Shown here: one piece after another, positions 31,370-40,892 of the stretch
Numbering within the stretch: position 1 is the stretch's first letter
Layout: each line of letters starts with the position of its first letter
Assembly: GCA_020630295.1 (NCBI GenBank)
Contig: JAHDBR010000006.1
Location: 20,743-63,841, forward strand
Direction: 5' to 3'
DNA from: Sphingomonadaceae bacterium
GTDB lineage: Bacteria; Pseudomonadota; Alphaproteobacteria; Sphingomonadales; Sphingomonadaceae
DNA length: 43,099 nt
Notes under the pieces: model-generated
The model's database searches: none
Told to the model about the DNA's origin: nothing
Seen by the model: the letters and a program-made list of their open reading frames with translations, nothing else
Position numbers and translations under genes: made by a program

Positions 31370-33571
31370 TCAGCTTTCTTTGACAAGGTGGTAGATCAGG
31401 CAGGTGTCGGGCATCACCAACGGCAATTGTATGCCGTATTCTGTCAATGCAGAAGCCGAGAATACTTTCCCGTCACCCAGCAAATCTGCTGCTTCCATGA
31501 TTGACGGCGATGATATCGAGATGTTGCGGCCCGGCCAGATCAACTGCACCCGGTAATTGGCCGTCTGATCAAGGCCGTCAAACCTGAAGCGCCCAGGTAA
31601 TGTCGTCGGGTGCAGGTCAAGCTGCGCGGAACTGAACAGCGCCTCGCTCTTGTCGCGGGCGACTACACCCATGCCGATACGGTAATCGGGAGTATCCAGC
31701 CGGTATAATTCGCCGTCGTGAATTAGTTTCCGGTGCTTTTTATGGAGCGCGATGGCCCGCGCGAGTGTGGCGCGGTCTTCGGGTGTTTCCTCCGCCAGAT
31801 CGAGTTCCATGCCCATATGGCCGAAGATCGCGCTGGCAGCGCGAAATTCCATACTGAATGTCCGGCCGGTAATATGACATTTATGCGGGCCGACATGGCT
31901 TCCTGTTACTCTGAGCGGGAAGAAGTAGCTCGCGCCTTTCTGGATTGTATGGCGGTGCCGGGCATCATTATTGTCCGATGTCCAGAACCTGTCCGTGTGG
32001 CGCAGAACGCCATAATCGGCCCGGCCGCCGCCAGATGCGCAGCTTTCAATTTCCAGATCGGGGTGCCGTTCGCGTAAATCGGCAATCAATTTATAGACCG
32101 CATGGGTTTGACGGTGCATTGCCCCGCGCCCGCCGGAACCGGGATAGTTGGTATCCCGGTTCATATCCCATTTGATGTAAGCGATATCATATTCGCTGAC
32201 CAAGGCGGAGATGTGGCTGAATAGATAATCAAACACTTCGGTCTTCGTCAGATCGAGAGTGTACTGATTGCGGAACGGGATCGTTTCTACCCCCTGCGCT
32301 TCCAACACCCAATCAGGATGGGCGCGGTAGAGATCGCTATCGGGATTCACCATTTCCGGTTCGAACCAGAGGCCGAACTGCATATTCAGCTCGTTCACCC
32401 TTGCTACAAGCGTGTGCAATCCTTCGGGATAGACATCCTTGGAGACCCACCAATCACCAAGGCCTGCCTTGTCATGGCGGCGACCGCCGAACCAGCCGTC
32501 ATCCAGCACAAAGCGTTCCGCGCCTACCTCTGCTGCTTTGTCCGCTAGATCAAGCAGGCGCGCTTCGGAATGGTCGAAATACACCGCTTCCCAAGTGTTG
32601 TAATGCACCGGTCGCGGCTGGTCGAAAATACGTTTGTCCAGCAGCGCGTTTTGCAAATGGTCGTGCAGTTTCCGGGAGACGGCCGAGTAGCCATCTTTCG
32701 ACCAGCACGCCTTCATTTCGGGCGTGCGGTAAGTTTTACCAACTTCTAAGTCGATTTCGCCCGGGAATAACAGCTCTCCCATTTGCAGCGCGGCGCTGCC
32801 GTCTTGCGCGCGGTCGACGCGGGTCCTGCTATTGCCGCTCCATGCCAGATGAAAAGCCGCCGCATAGCCGCTATTTTCAGACGTAGTCTCAGTGCCTGCA
32901 TACAGGCCGGGGAAGCAATCATGGCTGGTTCGGCCGGTCTTGTTCTCGCGCACATATCCGCCGGTGAAATTGTCGATTTCCTCAATCTGGAACTCGGAAG
33001 CCCAGCGCCCGCTGAACCCGAGCAATTTCGCAAACCGGTCATCGAAAGGCAGCGATAGTGCTGTGCACCAGTCCAGTGTAAGGGGGGCGTCGCCGGTGTT
33101 AGTAATTTCCGTCGATGCGGTGAAAACGCCGGTTTCTGTGTCTATCGACAATAGGTGACGGGCTTTGACGCCGGTATTTGTGTCGGCGCAATGCAGCGTA
33201 AGCCGGGCGGGGCCGTTGTGATCGGTGGTGACCACTCGCAAATCGATTGCCCAGTTGCGTCCCTCACGGTGGGCGACCAGCCCGGCAGGACCGGAAATAC
33301 CAGTGCCCAATTCATTCAGCATCGACCCGCGCAAATGAACCGCTGCGCCGCCCGGTGCGTGTTGCCGCGTAGAAAGAAGCGAAAGCTCTCCTGCTGCCGC
33401 GCCGGGCAAGTCCGTGCCGCAATAGGAGATGAAGGGACGGATGCCGGCTGCCACTTCGCAGACCACCATCGTCCCGCCGCCGCGCAGAATGATGAACTCG
33501 TGAGAATTAATCTCAGCGAGTTCGGCCTTTGATGTGGAGGCCAAGCCGTGGAGATGGGCGCCGTCAGTCAT
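31370..33571 (-). CDS. Alpha-galactosidase, GH36
   Basis: This retaining enzyme releases terminal alpha-galactose. The protein (733 aa from MTDGAHLHG; a GTG at 33613 would give 747 aa) has the N-terminal beta-supersandwich, a TIM barrel with the nucleophile Asp in YIKWDMNRD, the general acid/base Asp in FWTSDNNDA, the SCASGGGRADYGVL signature, and a C-terminal beta domain. No signal peptide is visible, so it acts in the cytoplasm on an imported substrate. It opens the GH36-glpD-galT-galK operon, divergent from an AraC regulator. Confidence 0.96.
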   Translation of the reverse strand: MTDGAHLHGLASTSKAELAEINSHEFIILRGGGTMVVCEVAAGIRPFISYCGTDLPGAAAGELSLLSTRQHAPGGAAVHLRGSMLNELGTGISGPAGLVAHREGRNWAIDLRVVTTDHNGPARLTLHCADTNTGVKARHLLSIDTETGVFTASTEITNTGDAPLTLDWCTALSLPFDDRFAKLLGFSGRWASEFQIEEIDNFTGGYVRENKTGRTSHDCFPGLYAGTETTSENSGYAAAFHLAWSGNSRTRVDRAQDGSAALQMGELLFPGEIDLEVGKTYRTPEMKACWSKDGYSAVSRKLHDHLQNALLDKRIFDQPRPVHYNTWEAVYFDHSEARLLDLADKAAEVGAERFVLDDGWFGGRRHDKAGLGDWWVSKDVYPEGLHTLVARVNELNMQFGLWFEPEMVNPDSDLYRAHPDWVLEAQGVETIPFRNQYTLDLTKTEVFDYLFSHISALVSEYDIAYIKWDMNRDTNYPGSGGRGAMHRQTHAVYKLIADLRERHPDLEIESCASGGGRADYGVLRHTDRFWTSDNNDARHRHTIQKGASYFFPLRVTGSHVGPHKCHITGRTFSMEFRAASAIFGHMGMELDLAEETPEDRATLARAIALHKKHRKLIHDGELYRLDTPDYRIGMGVVARDKSEALFSSAQLDLHPTTLPGRFRFDGLDQTANYRVQLIWPGRNISISSPSIMEAADLLGDGKVFSASALTEYGIQLPLVMPDTCLIYHLVKES

Positions 33572-33711
33572 TGAATTTTGCACAAGCTGCGCTTTTGCAA
33601 TCCGGTAATTCACCCAATACGTCCATCCTCATCTGACATCTCGCTCCCGTGTACATATAATCTAACATCATAGGTTTCCGGCTATATTGTGAAGAGGCAA
33701 TTTGGCCTTGC

Positions 33712-34605
33712 ATGAACTTTTTGGTATTTAAGGTCGAAATTCGGGAGCACTGGGCGTTTATGTGGGAAGAGCGTATATACAAGCAGAACCTTCAAGTGTC
33801 TCCCCTCGGGGGCATTAGGCTGGCCTGTTATCTGAAAAACGGCGTCGGTGTGCTCACTTCAAAGCGTGTTTTGCCGCATTATAATCTTGTTTTTGTAACG
33901 CGCGGATCGGGTCTTTACCGCGATGATACCGGCACAGAAACGCCCGTAAAGGCCGGTGATGCAATCATTGTCTTTCCAGGGCGGGAGCATTGGTACGGCC
34001 CTGCAAAGGGCGAAACTTGGGACGAATTTTACCTCGTATTCGAAGGCCCGGTTTTCGATATGTGGCGCGACACGGGCTGCATTGCGCGGGATCAGCCTGT
34101 CATTTCCCTCACCCCGATGGATTTCTGGCGCGACCGGATATTGCAATTGATCGGTGGCGGGCCCGCTGCAAATGACGATGATCACCTGCGTGAATCGATA
34201 CGTCTGCAGGAATTGCTGGCTGATATTCAAAAGGCGTCGCACGTTGATATGGAAAAAGATATCGGCTGGCTGGAGCGCGCCAAGGCTGCCATAGAATATT
34301 CACTCGATCCACGCGCCGCAGCGACGCAGATGGGTCAGTCTTACGAGGCATTTCGCAAAAAATTCAGAAAATTGTCGCGTATGTCCCCCGGTAAATACCG
34401 GACCAGCGTGTTGATGGAGCGGGCGTGCGATATGCTGGCTGTGGACGGCTTGTTGTTACGTCATATCGCCGAGGAATTGGGCTATTGTGACGAATATCAT
34501 TTCAGCCGGCAGTTCAGCAAAGCTGTCGGCTGGTCCCCGTCAGAATATCGTGCTCGCATCCGCAAATCACCAGAGGCGATGAACGTTTTGGGTGATCACG
34601 CCTGA
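33712..34605 (+). CDS. AraC-family transcriptional regulator
   Basis: The 297-aa protein has an N-terminal cupin-like sugar-sensing domain (LPHYNLVFVTRGSGLYR and GDAIIVFPGREHWY) and a C-terminal double helix-turn-helix with IAEELGYCDEYHFSRQFSKAVGWSPSEYR. It diverges from the alpha-galactosidase gene and precedes the TonB-dependent receptor, so it probably senses the galactoside or galactose and controls both arms, as MelR does in E. coli. No operator could be picked out in the interval 33614-33711. Confidence 0.93.
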   Translation: MNFLVFKVEIREHWAFMWEERIYKQNLQVSPLGGIRLACYLKNGVGVLTSKRVLPHYNLVFVTRGSGLYRDDTGTETPVKAGDAIIVFPGREHWYGPAKGETWDEFYLVFEGPVFDMWRDTGCIARDQPVISLTPMDFWRDRILQLIGGGPAANDDDHLRESIRLQELLADIQKASHVDMEKDIGWLERAKAAIEYSLDPRAAATQMGQSYEAFRKKFRKLSRMSPGKYRTSVLMERACDMLAVDGLLLRHIAEELGYCDEYHFSRQFSKAVGWSPSEYRARIRKSPEAMNVLGDHA

Positions 34606-34834
34606 TTGATTAGAGGCTGGTGCGGCAATAAGCATCGCAATGTTCGGAATCGATTGGGTCATTTAGCACGGGCGCATATCCCAAATTGTTCATGCCGAGC
34701 CCATTCCGCCCATGGCATCCAAGCGCAAACTCCGTTTTCATCGCAACAAATCTGCATGGAAAGCCAGAATGCTGGCCAATTATGCGGGTCAATTCTGTGA
34801 CGCCAGTGAAGCTGGTCGTCCTATTTGGGAGAGA

Positions 34835-37750
34835 ATGTCGATGAAACTTTCAATGCGTTACGGCCTGCGGGCCTCCGCCGGAATTGCCGCTCTGGCAATC
34901 GCCGCTCCGTCAATCGCGCAGGATGCGGGACAGGCGGCTGATGCGTCCGACGAGAATGTTATCGTCGTGACGGGTATTCTGAAAAGTCTGGAAGACTCAA
35001 TCGCCGCAAAACGCGACTCCGATGTGATCGTCGACGCAGTATCCGCAGAGGATGTTGGCAAGTTTCCCGACCAGAACGTGGCCGAATCGCTCCAGCGCAT
35101 TACCGGCGTTGCAATTGACCGTAGCGGCGGCGAGGGCCAGTTTATTACCGTTCGCGGTTTGGGGCCTGAATTTAACGCCGTTCTTTTGAATGGCCGCACC
35201 ATCGCAACCGATAATGACGGGCGCGAATTTTCGTTCGACGTGCTGTCATCCGATATCATCCAGACTGCAGAGGTGTATAAGTCATCGCAAGCTGGCTTGC
35301 AGTCCGGCGGTATCGGCGCGGTAGTCAACATTGCCACCGCAAAGCCGCTTGACCGGCCTGGCCTGAATCTGTCCGGCTCTGCGGCAGCGATTTACGAAGA
35401 TCTCAGCGGTGAAGTCGGCACTGACCTTAGCGGCGTCGCATCATGGTCTGACGGAACTTTCGGTGTGCTGTTCGGCGCTTCCTATAATAAGCGTAACGCA
35501 CAGATTGACCGCAACCTGACCAATGGTTTCGCTTTGCGTGAAGGCGATCCGGCAATCTTCGCGCCTGAAACATCGACCGGCCTTGATGCTACGGATATTG
35601 GCGCTTTGCCTGCCGGCTCGCGGGTGCAGCAACAGGTAATTTTCAGCCGCGACATTCAGGACCGCGAGCGTTTGACGCTTAATGGTGCCCTGCAATATGC
35701 GCCGTCAGACAGCGTAACTATTACGCTGGACGGTCTTTACTCGAAATTCGAAGTCGACTCCTTTGATCAGCAATTCTCCGGCTTCTTCAGTCCGCCGTTT
35801 ATTGATCCGCAAGTGGATGCAAACGGCACGGTCGTTTCCTTCTTCCGCCCAAGCGCGGCATTCCGTGCGCGGAACCCGCAATTGGCCGTTGCAAACCCGC
35901 AACTGACTGCGGATCCGACCGATGCGGATGTCGGATTTTCCCAGAACGATAACGTCCTGACTTCGAACAACCGTGAAGCTGAAACCTTCGCGTTTGGCGG
36001 CAATATCGAATTTCAGGCCACTGAAACGCTGAAATTCGTGGCTGACGCTGCATGGTCGCGCGCAACACGCGACGGCACGAACCCGTTCGTAGTGCTGGGC
36101 GCGTTGGCGCCGACTTCGCCCTTCATCGACAGCACGCGCACCGACGGTCTTTCTACCATTACCAACCTGTCCGGCCTGACGGATCGTTCGATCCAGCGGC
36201 TTCACTTCGTAAACGTGAACCGCACCCGGGTTGAGGATGAAGTGCAAGAATACCGCTTCGATGCCGAACTGGATGTGTATGACGCTGGCGCGCTGCGAAA
36301 GCTGACGGCTGGTGCAATCCATACAGACCGCAAGAAAACGCGTGATCTGTTCGATAATTTCGCCGACCCCGACGGTGCCGGGCCGCTTTCCGCGTCTGAT
36401 ATTTTCTGCGCATATTGCGGCTACACTGTGCCGTTCGACAGCTCGATCCTGAGCGATTATAACTTCACTGACTTCCTGTCCGGTGTGAATGGCTCTGACA
36501 CCATTCCGGCAACGATCCTGACAGCAAGTTTTGCCGATGCGTTTGGCGAACTGAATAATGCGGCAAACCTGAACAATCCGAACCGTACCGGGGGCAACAC
36601 CGCCGCTCTGCTGGCCTATGCCAATAGCGCCGGCATTGATCCGCGTTTCGGCATCTATACGCCTACTTTTAACTCGTCCGGCAGCTTCGAAGTCGATGAA
36701 CAGATTTTCTCGATCTATGCCAACTCCACGTGGGGCGGCGAATTGTTCGGCGGCAATGTGCCATGGACGGCAAATCTAGGACTGCGTGTCGCGTTCACAA
36801 ACGTGACTTCGAGCGGTTTTGACACGCCAGTCATCGAATTTACCGCGAGCACAACAGACAGCCAGCTGGACCCGATTTTCGGACCTTCCACACCGACATC
36901 AGTCGACAATAGCTATGCTAATTGGCTGCCTTCGGCGAACCTCAAGCTGGAACCCACCGACAATACAGTTCTGCGTCTAAGCTACGCCAAGACTGTCACC
37001 CGCCCGACGCTGACCGCGCTGGGTGTGTCCAACACGTTTGGCGGGCGTTCGAACGCTCCGCTGAGCGGCGGCGGTAACCCGTTCCTTGAAGCATTCGATG
37101 CCGACAATTTCGACATCTCGTTTGAATGGTATTTTGAACCGCTGAGCTATTTCAGCGTGGCAGGCTTCCACAAGGAACTGGGTAACTTCATCCAGAGTGA
37201 AACCATCCAGATCCCCGGTCAGGTCCGTTTGATTGACCCGAACCCGGCGGTTCCGGACCGGATTGATAATGTGACCTTCAACGACACGCGCGAGCGCAAT
37301 GGTCTGGCAGGTAGCATTAGCGGCGTCGAAGTTGCTTTCCAGAAGACATTCAACAACGGTTTCGGCGGCATTCTGAACTACACATATGTGACTTCGGAAC
37401 GCGACAATGCGCCGGTTGGTGATCTGGGATATAACGGCTTTACCCCGCATACATTTAACGCAACCGCGTTTTACGAGAAGGGACCGCTCGGTGCGCGCGT
37501 TTCATACAATTACCGCGACGGTTTCTTGGTGCTTGGCCAAGCGGAATTCGCGGAACCGCGCCAGCGGGAGGCATTCGGCCAATTGGACTTCTCGGCCAGC
37601 TTCGAGCTGACCGACCAGTTCCAGATTTTCGTCGAAGGTCTGAACGTTCTGGGTGAAGACACACGTGATTTCTCGCGCTTCCCCAACCGTTTGCTGACTT
37701 ACACCCGTACGGGTGCTCGTTACACCGCAGGCGTCCGGGCCACCTTTTAA
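34835..37750 (+). CDS. TonB-dependent receptor (Xanthomonas/Caulobacter type), likely galactoside uptake
   Basis: The start is set at the ATG after GGGAGAG (MSMKLSMRYGL), which gives a clear signal peptide ending SIAQDAG and a 971-aa protein. The TonB box-like ENVIVVTGI, the plug domain (GKFPDQNVAESLQRITGV and GQFITVRGLGPEFN) and a long beta-barrel ending TAGVRATF are all present. This branch of receptors imports sugars in Sphingomonadales and Caulobacterales. Neighbours point to an alpha-galactoside. A longer in-frame start at 34712 would spoil the signal peptide. Confidence 0.95.
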   Translation: MSMKLSMRYGLRASAGIAALAIAAPSIAQDAGQAADASDENVIVVTGILKSLEDSIAAKRDSDVIVDAVSAEDVGKFPDQNVAESLQRITGVAIDRSGGEGQFITVRGLGPEFNAVLLNGRTIATDNDGREFSFDVLSSDIIQTAEVYKSSQAGLQSGGIGAVVNIATAKPLDRPGLNLSGSAAAIYEDLSGEVGTDLSGVASWSDGTFGVLFGASYNKRNAQIDRNLTNGFALREGDPAIFAPETSTGLDATDIGALPAGSRVQQQVIFSRDIQDRERLTLNGALQYAPSDSVTITLDGLYSKFEVDSFDQQFSGFFSPPFIDPQVDANGTVVSFFRPSAAFRARNPQLAVANPQLTADPTDADVGFSQNDNVLTSNNREAETFAFGGNIEFQATETLKFVADAAWSRATRDGTNPFVVLGALAPTSPFIDSTRTDGLSTITNLSGLTDRSIQRLHFVNVNRTRVEDEVQEYRFDAELDVYDAGALRKLTAGAIHTDRKKTRDLFDNFADPDGAGPLSASDIFCAYCGYTVPFDSSILSDYNFTDFLSGVNGSDTIPATILTASFADAFGELNNAANLNNPNRTGGNTAALLAYANSAGIDPRFGIYTPTFNSSGSFEVDEQIFSIYANSTWGGELFGGNVPWTANLGLRVAFTNVTSSGFDTPVIEFTASTTDSQLDPIFGPSTPTSVDNSYANWLPSANLKLEPTDNTVLRLSYAKTVTRPTLTALGVSNTFGGRSNAPLSGGGNPFLEAFDADNFDISFEWYFEPLSYFSVAGFHKELGNFIQSETIQIPGQVRLIDPNPAVPDRIDNVTFNDTRERNGLAGSISGVEVAFQKTFNNGFGGILNYTYVTSERDNAPVGDLGYNGFTPHTFNATAFYEKGPLGARVSYNYRDGFLVLGQAEFAEPRQREAFGQLDFSASFELTDQFQIFVEGLNVLGEDTRDFSRFPNRLLTYTRTGARYTAGVRATF

Positions 37751-37800
37751 GGGGGCAAGTCCAAGGGCCCAGGGTCGCATATCTGCGTAAGACAGATGAG

Positions 37801-37838
37801 ATGGCGGGTGCCCCTATGGGGTATCCGCCATTTTCATA
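37801..37838 (+). terminator. Terminator after the TonB-dependent receptor
   Basis: The arms ATGGCGG and CCGCCAT, extended inward by CCCC/GGGG, form a stem-loop followed by TTTTC. It lies 50 bp beyond the receptor stop and before the symporter gene. It could end most transcripts and leave only part to read through into the symporter. Confidence 0.7.
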
Positions 37839-37924
37839 ACACAAATGGGGTCGCGGCGCGGTAATATTGCCGCTAGGCAAGATCAACGATCCGCAACAAG
37901 CGGGCGAGCGAGAGGGAAATCCAT

Positions 37925-39379
37925 ATGAATAGTCCGGTACAGGTCACGGTTTTTATCGTGATTTCAGCGTTGATCGCGCTGGCCACATATTTGCATTGCC
38001 GCGGCAAGGGCAAAGGGCAGGCGGCGGACGAGAAGGACTACTTCCTCGCGAATGGCGGATTGAAATGGTATTTCGTTGCCGGCTCGATCACACTGACGAA
38101 CCTTTCCACCGATCAGCTAATCGGGATGAACGGCAACCAGATGGCGCTGCTCGCCTGGTGGGAATTTGCCGCAGTGGCAGGTCTTCTGATCCTGACCTTC
38201 ATATTCCTGCCGGTTTATTACAAGAACAACTGCACAACCACGACAGAGCTGTTGCAGAAAAAGTATAATGACAAACATATCCGGGCGCTGATTTCGGTCC
38301 TGTTCCTGTTTGGCAATTTGTTCATTTTCCTGCCTGCAATATTGTATGGCGGGTCGCTGTTCCTGCTGTCCATGACGGGGATGGACACCGGCATTCAGAA
38401 CCTGATGTTTACATCGATTGTTCTGGCCATTGTGGGCGCCTGCTACGCCATTTTTGGCGGGCTGCGTGCGGTGGCGGTATCGGATACATATTCCGGAGTG
38501 CTGATACTGTCTCTGGCATTGCTGGTGGTCTATCTGGCACTGTCCGCTATCGATTTTGACCTGTCGGGGATACCGGCGGAGCGGTTGACGCTGATTGGCG
38601 ACAATAATTCGCCTATTCCGTGGCATACTCTGCTGACCGGCATGATCTTCATCCAGACCTTCTACTGGTCGACCAACCAGACGATCACCCAGCGGGCCAT
38701 GGCTGCACCGAGTATCAAGGAAGCGCAGAAAGGTGTGCTGACGGCTGCCGGGATACGGTTGCTGATTGTGCCAGCAATCGTGGTCATTCCGGGCATCGTG
38801 TCTTACAAGCTCTACGGCGATATTGGCGATCCTGCTTATGGCCGGATTGTGGGCGATGTTCTGCCTGTGTGGTTATCCGGCGCATTTGCCGCTGGTATTG
38901 CGGCGGCAGTGCTGACGACATTCAATTCGATCCTGAACGCGTCTGCCGCGCTTTATGTGTGCGATATCCACGAAGCCTATGTCGACCGGCCCAAATCGGT
39001 GACTAAATTAAGCGCGATCGTCTCGATTGCGATGTCCGTTCTGGCGCTGGTTCTGGTGCCGTTCTTCGCCAGTCAGGAAAGCCTGATCAACACGGTGCAG
39101 GAGCTTTACGGATTGCTATCAATGCCGATCCTTTCGGCCTTTATTGTCTGCCTCCTGTTCAAAAATGTGAAGGCAGGCGCGGCGATGATCGGCGTTGTGT
39201 CCGGCGTTGCGTTTTACGGCTTCTGGAGCATGGTGTGGGAGCCGGCGCATTATATTCACGGTATGGCCGTGACATTGGTGCTGTCGATCGTAACTGCGCT
39301 GGTGATGAACAAACTGATCTATGGCGTGACACCGCAATTTTCGCTGGGCGGGGCGGATACGACTTCCGAAGCGGCTTGA
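37925..39379 (+). CDS. Sodium/solute symporter (SSS family, SGLT type)
   Basis: This 484-aa protein has about 13 hydrophobic segments and the SSS pattern ITLTNLSTDQLIGMNGNQMA, with ATYLHCRGKG after the first helix and WSTNQTITQRAMAAPSIKEAQKG later on, which is characteristic of the sugar (SGLT/vSGLT) branch. It would import the galactoside or galactose across the inner membrane with Na+. An AGGGA site precedes the ATG. It follows the TonB-dependent receptor, with a terminator-like hairpin between. Together they form a two-membrane uptake route for the cytoplasmic alpha-galactosidase. Confidence 0.95.
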   Translation: MNSPVQVTVFIVISALIALATYLHCRGKGKGQAADEKDYFLANGGLKWYFVAGSITLTNLSTDQLIGMNGNQMALLAWWEFAAVAGLLILTFIFLPVYYKNNCTTTTELLQKKYNDKHIRALISVLFLFGNLFIFLPAILYGGSLFLLSMTGMDTGIQNLMFTSIVLAIVGACYAIFGGLRAVAVSDTYSGVLILSLALLVVYLALSAIDFDLSGIPAERLTLIGDNNSPIPWHTLLTGMIFIQTFYWSTNQTITQRAMAAPSIKEAQKGVLTAAGIRLLIVPAIVVIPGIVSYKLYGDIGDPAYGRIVGDVLPVWLSGAFAAGIAAAVLTTFNSILNASAALYVCDIHEAYVDRPKSVTKLSAIVSIAMSVLALVLVPFFASQESLINTVQELYGLLSMPILSAFIVCLLFKNVKAGAAMIGVVSGVAFYGFWSMVWEPAHYIHGMAVTLVLSIVTALVMNKLIYGVTPQFSLGGADTTSEAA

Positions 39380-39410
39380 GGCGGCAGGGGAATGCTCCTA
39401 GCGGGACGGA

Positions 39411-40445
39411 ATGAGTAATCGTCCCGTCCCCAAGCATCCCGCACCCAACGGCTGGATCATACTCGATAAACCGCACGGGCTCGGCTCGACGCAGGCGGTC
39501 GCCGCTGTAAAACGCAATTTGCGTGAAGCGGGTTACGCCAAAACGAAGGTGGGGCATGGCGGGACATTGGATCCGCTGGCCGAGGGCGTCCTGCCCATCG
39601 CGCTGGGCGAAGCGACGAAGCTGGCCGGGCGAATGCTTGATGCCAGCAAGATTTACGAATTCACGGTCCAATTTGGCGAGGAAACATCAACTTTGGACAG
39701 CGAGGGCGAGGTGGTCCGGACATCTGATCGCCGCCCGCCTATGGCCGCGGTGGCTGCCGTGTTGGAGCATTTCACCGGAGAAATCGAACAGGTGCCGCCT
39801 AAATATTCCGCGCTCAAGGTGGACGGAAAGCGCGCATATGATCTGGCGCGTGCGGGTGAGGACGTGGAATTGAAGACACGGCGGGTGACTATTCATTCTC
39901 TGTCCTTCGCTGGTCCGGCTTCTACCGGTCTGGCGGGTGATGATGTTGATCACGAGATTACTTCAACATTTCAAACGACTGCCGGCCGCCCGGACCCGTA
40001 TGATTTCGCTGCACCCCTCGAAATGGCGGATAGCGTGACCCTGACCGTTCATGTCAGCAAAGGGACATATATCCGCTCTCTTGCACGGGATATCGCGCTG
40101 GCGCTTGGAACGGTGGGTCATGTGACCTATTTACGGCGCGTAAAAGCGGGCCCGTTCACTCAGATTCAAGCGATTTCGCTAGACAAATTGAATGAAGTGG
40201 GTAAGGGCGCGCCACTTGAAGACGTAATACTGCCATTGGAGGCAGGGCTGGACGACATCCCGGCTCTGAACCTCACGTCCGAACAGGCAGTAGCGGTCCG
40301 CCAGGGCCGCGTCTTATCAGGACAGCCCCAGGCAGACGGGCTCTATTGCGCAATGCACCGGAATATCCCGGTGGCATTGGTAGAGCTTGAAAGCGGCATG
40401 ACCAAGGTCGTGCGGGGGTTCAATCTTCACGATGTCGCGGAGTAA
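39411..40445 (+). CDS. truB: tRNA pseudouridine(55) synthase TruB
   Basis: TruB makes the conserved pseudouridine 55 in the tRNA T loop. The 344-aa protein has WIILDKPHGLGSTQAVAAVK, the catalytic Asp in HGGTLDPLAEGVLP, and the later KYSALKVDGKRAYDLARAGE and SKGTYIRSLARDI. It begins 31 bp after the symporter gene. It is followed at once by rpsO, as usual, but its usual upstream neighbour rbfA is 15.8 kb away. Confidence 0.97.
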   Translation: MSNRPVPKHPAPNGWIILDKPHGLGSTQAVAAVKRNLREAGYAKTKVGHGGTLDPLAEGVLPIALGEATKLAGRMLDASKIYEFTVQFGEETSTLDSEGEVVRTSDRRPPMAAVAAVLEHFTGEIEQVPPKYSALKVDGKRAYDLARAGEDVELKTRRVTIHSLSFAGPASTGLAGDDVDHEITSTFQTTAGRPDPYDFAAPLEMADSVTLTVHVSKGTYIRSLARDIALALGTVGHVTYLRRVKAGPFTQIQAISLDKLNEVGKGAPLEDVILPLEAGLDDIPALNLTSEQAVAVRQGRVLSGQPQADGLYCAMHRNIPVALVELESGMTKVVRGFNLHDVAE

Positions 40446-40451
40446 ATGAAT

Positions 40452-40721
40452 ATGACTATCAGTGCGCAGGAAAAGCAGGACGTAATCAAGGAATATGGCA
40501 CAGCCGACGGTGACACTGGTTCGCCCGAAGTACAGGTTGCCATTCTGACGACCCGCATTCGCAACCTGACTGACCACTTCAAGGCCAACCACAAGGATAA
40601 CCATTCGCGTCGCGGCCTGCTGACGATGGTCAATAAGCGTCGTAGCCTGCTCGCCTATCTCAAGAAGATCGACGTAGCGCGCTATAACGAGCTGATCCAG
40701 AAACTGGGTCTGCGTAAATAA
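40452..40721 (+). CDS. rpsO: 30S ribosomal protein S15
   Basis: S15 binds the central domain of 16S rRNA early in 30S assembly and often represses its own translation. The start at [16 protein letters not shown] gives 89 aa, the normal length, with GGAG at suitable spacing; the ATG at 40446 is too close to that site. The motif [15 protein letters not shown] and the [21 protein letters not shown] segment are conserved. It ends 8 bp before a strong terminator and precedes pnp. Confidence 0.98.
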   Translation: MTISAQEKQDVIKEYGTADGDTGSPEVQVAILTTRIRNLTDHFKANHKDNHSRRGLLTMVNKRRSLLAYLKKIDVARYNELIQKLGLRK

Positions 40722-40729
40722 CAGTTTCG

Positions 40730-40756
40730 AAGGGCGGCTCTACGGGGCCGCCCTTT
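40730..40756 (+). terminator. Rho-independent terminator after rpsO
   Basis: The perfect arms AAGGGCGGC (40730-40738) and GCCGCCCTT (40747-40755) with an 8-nt loop are followed by only a short T run. It likely lowers readthrough from rpsO into pnp. Confidence 0.8.
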
Positions 40757-40816
40757 CACTATCAGGCAACTGTCACAATTCGGTGGCAGAGCCTCAGGAG
40801 CCAAAGATGCTCCACA

Positions 40817-40883
40817 CCGGCCCGGGCCGGATCTCCCGGAAACAGAAGGCCCCCCGCAGCAATGTGGCTGCGCGGGTTCATAA
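40817..40883 (+). promoter_or_regulatory. Structured pnp leader: palindrome and hairpin
   Basis: The interval between rpsO and pnp holds a perfect 14-bp palindrome, CCGGCCCGGGCCGG (40817-40830). Just before the pnp ribosome binding site there is a hairpin with CGCAGC pairing to GCTGCG, extended by CCC/GGG around a mismatch. In E. coli the pnp leader forms an RNase III-cleaved stem that autoregulates pnp. A similar role is possible here, but the sequence match is only structural. Confidence 0.4.
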
Positions 40884-40892
40884 GGAAAATAC

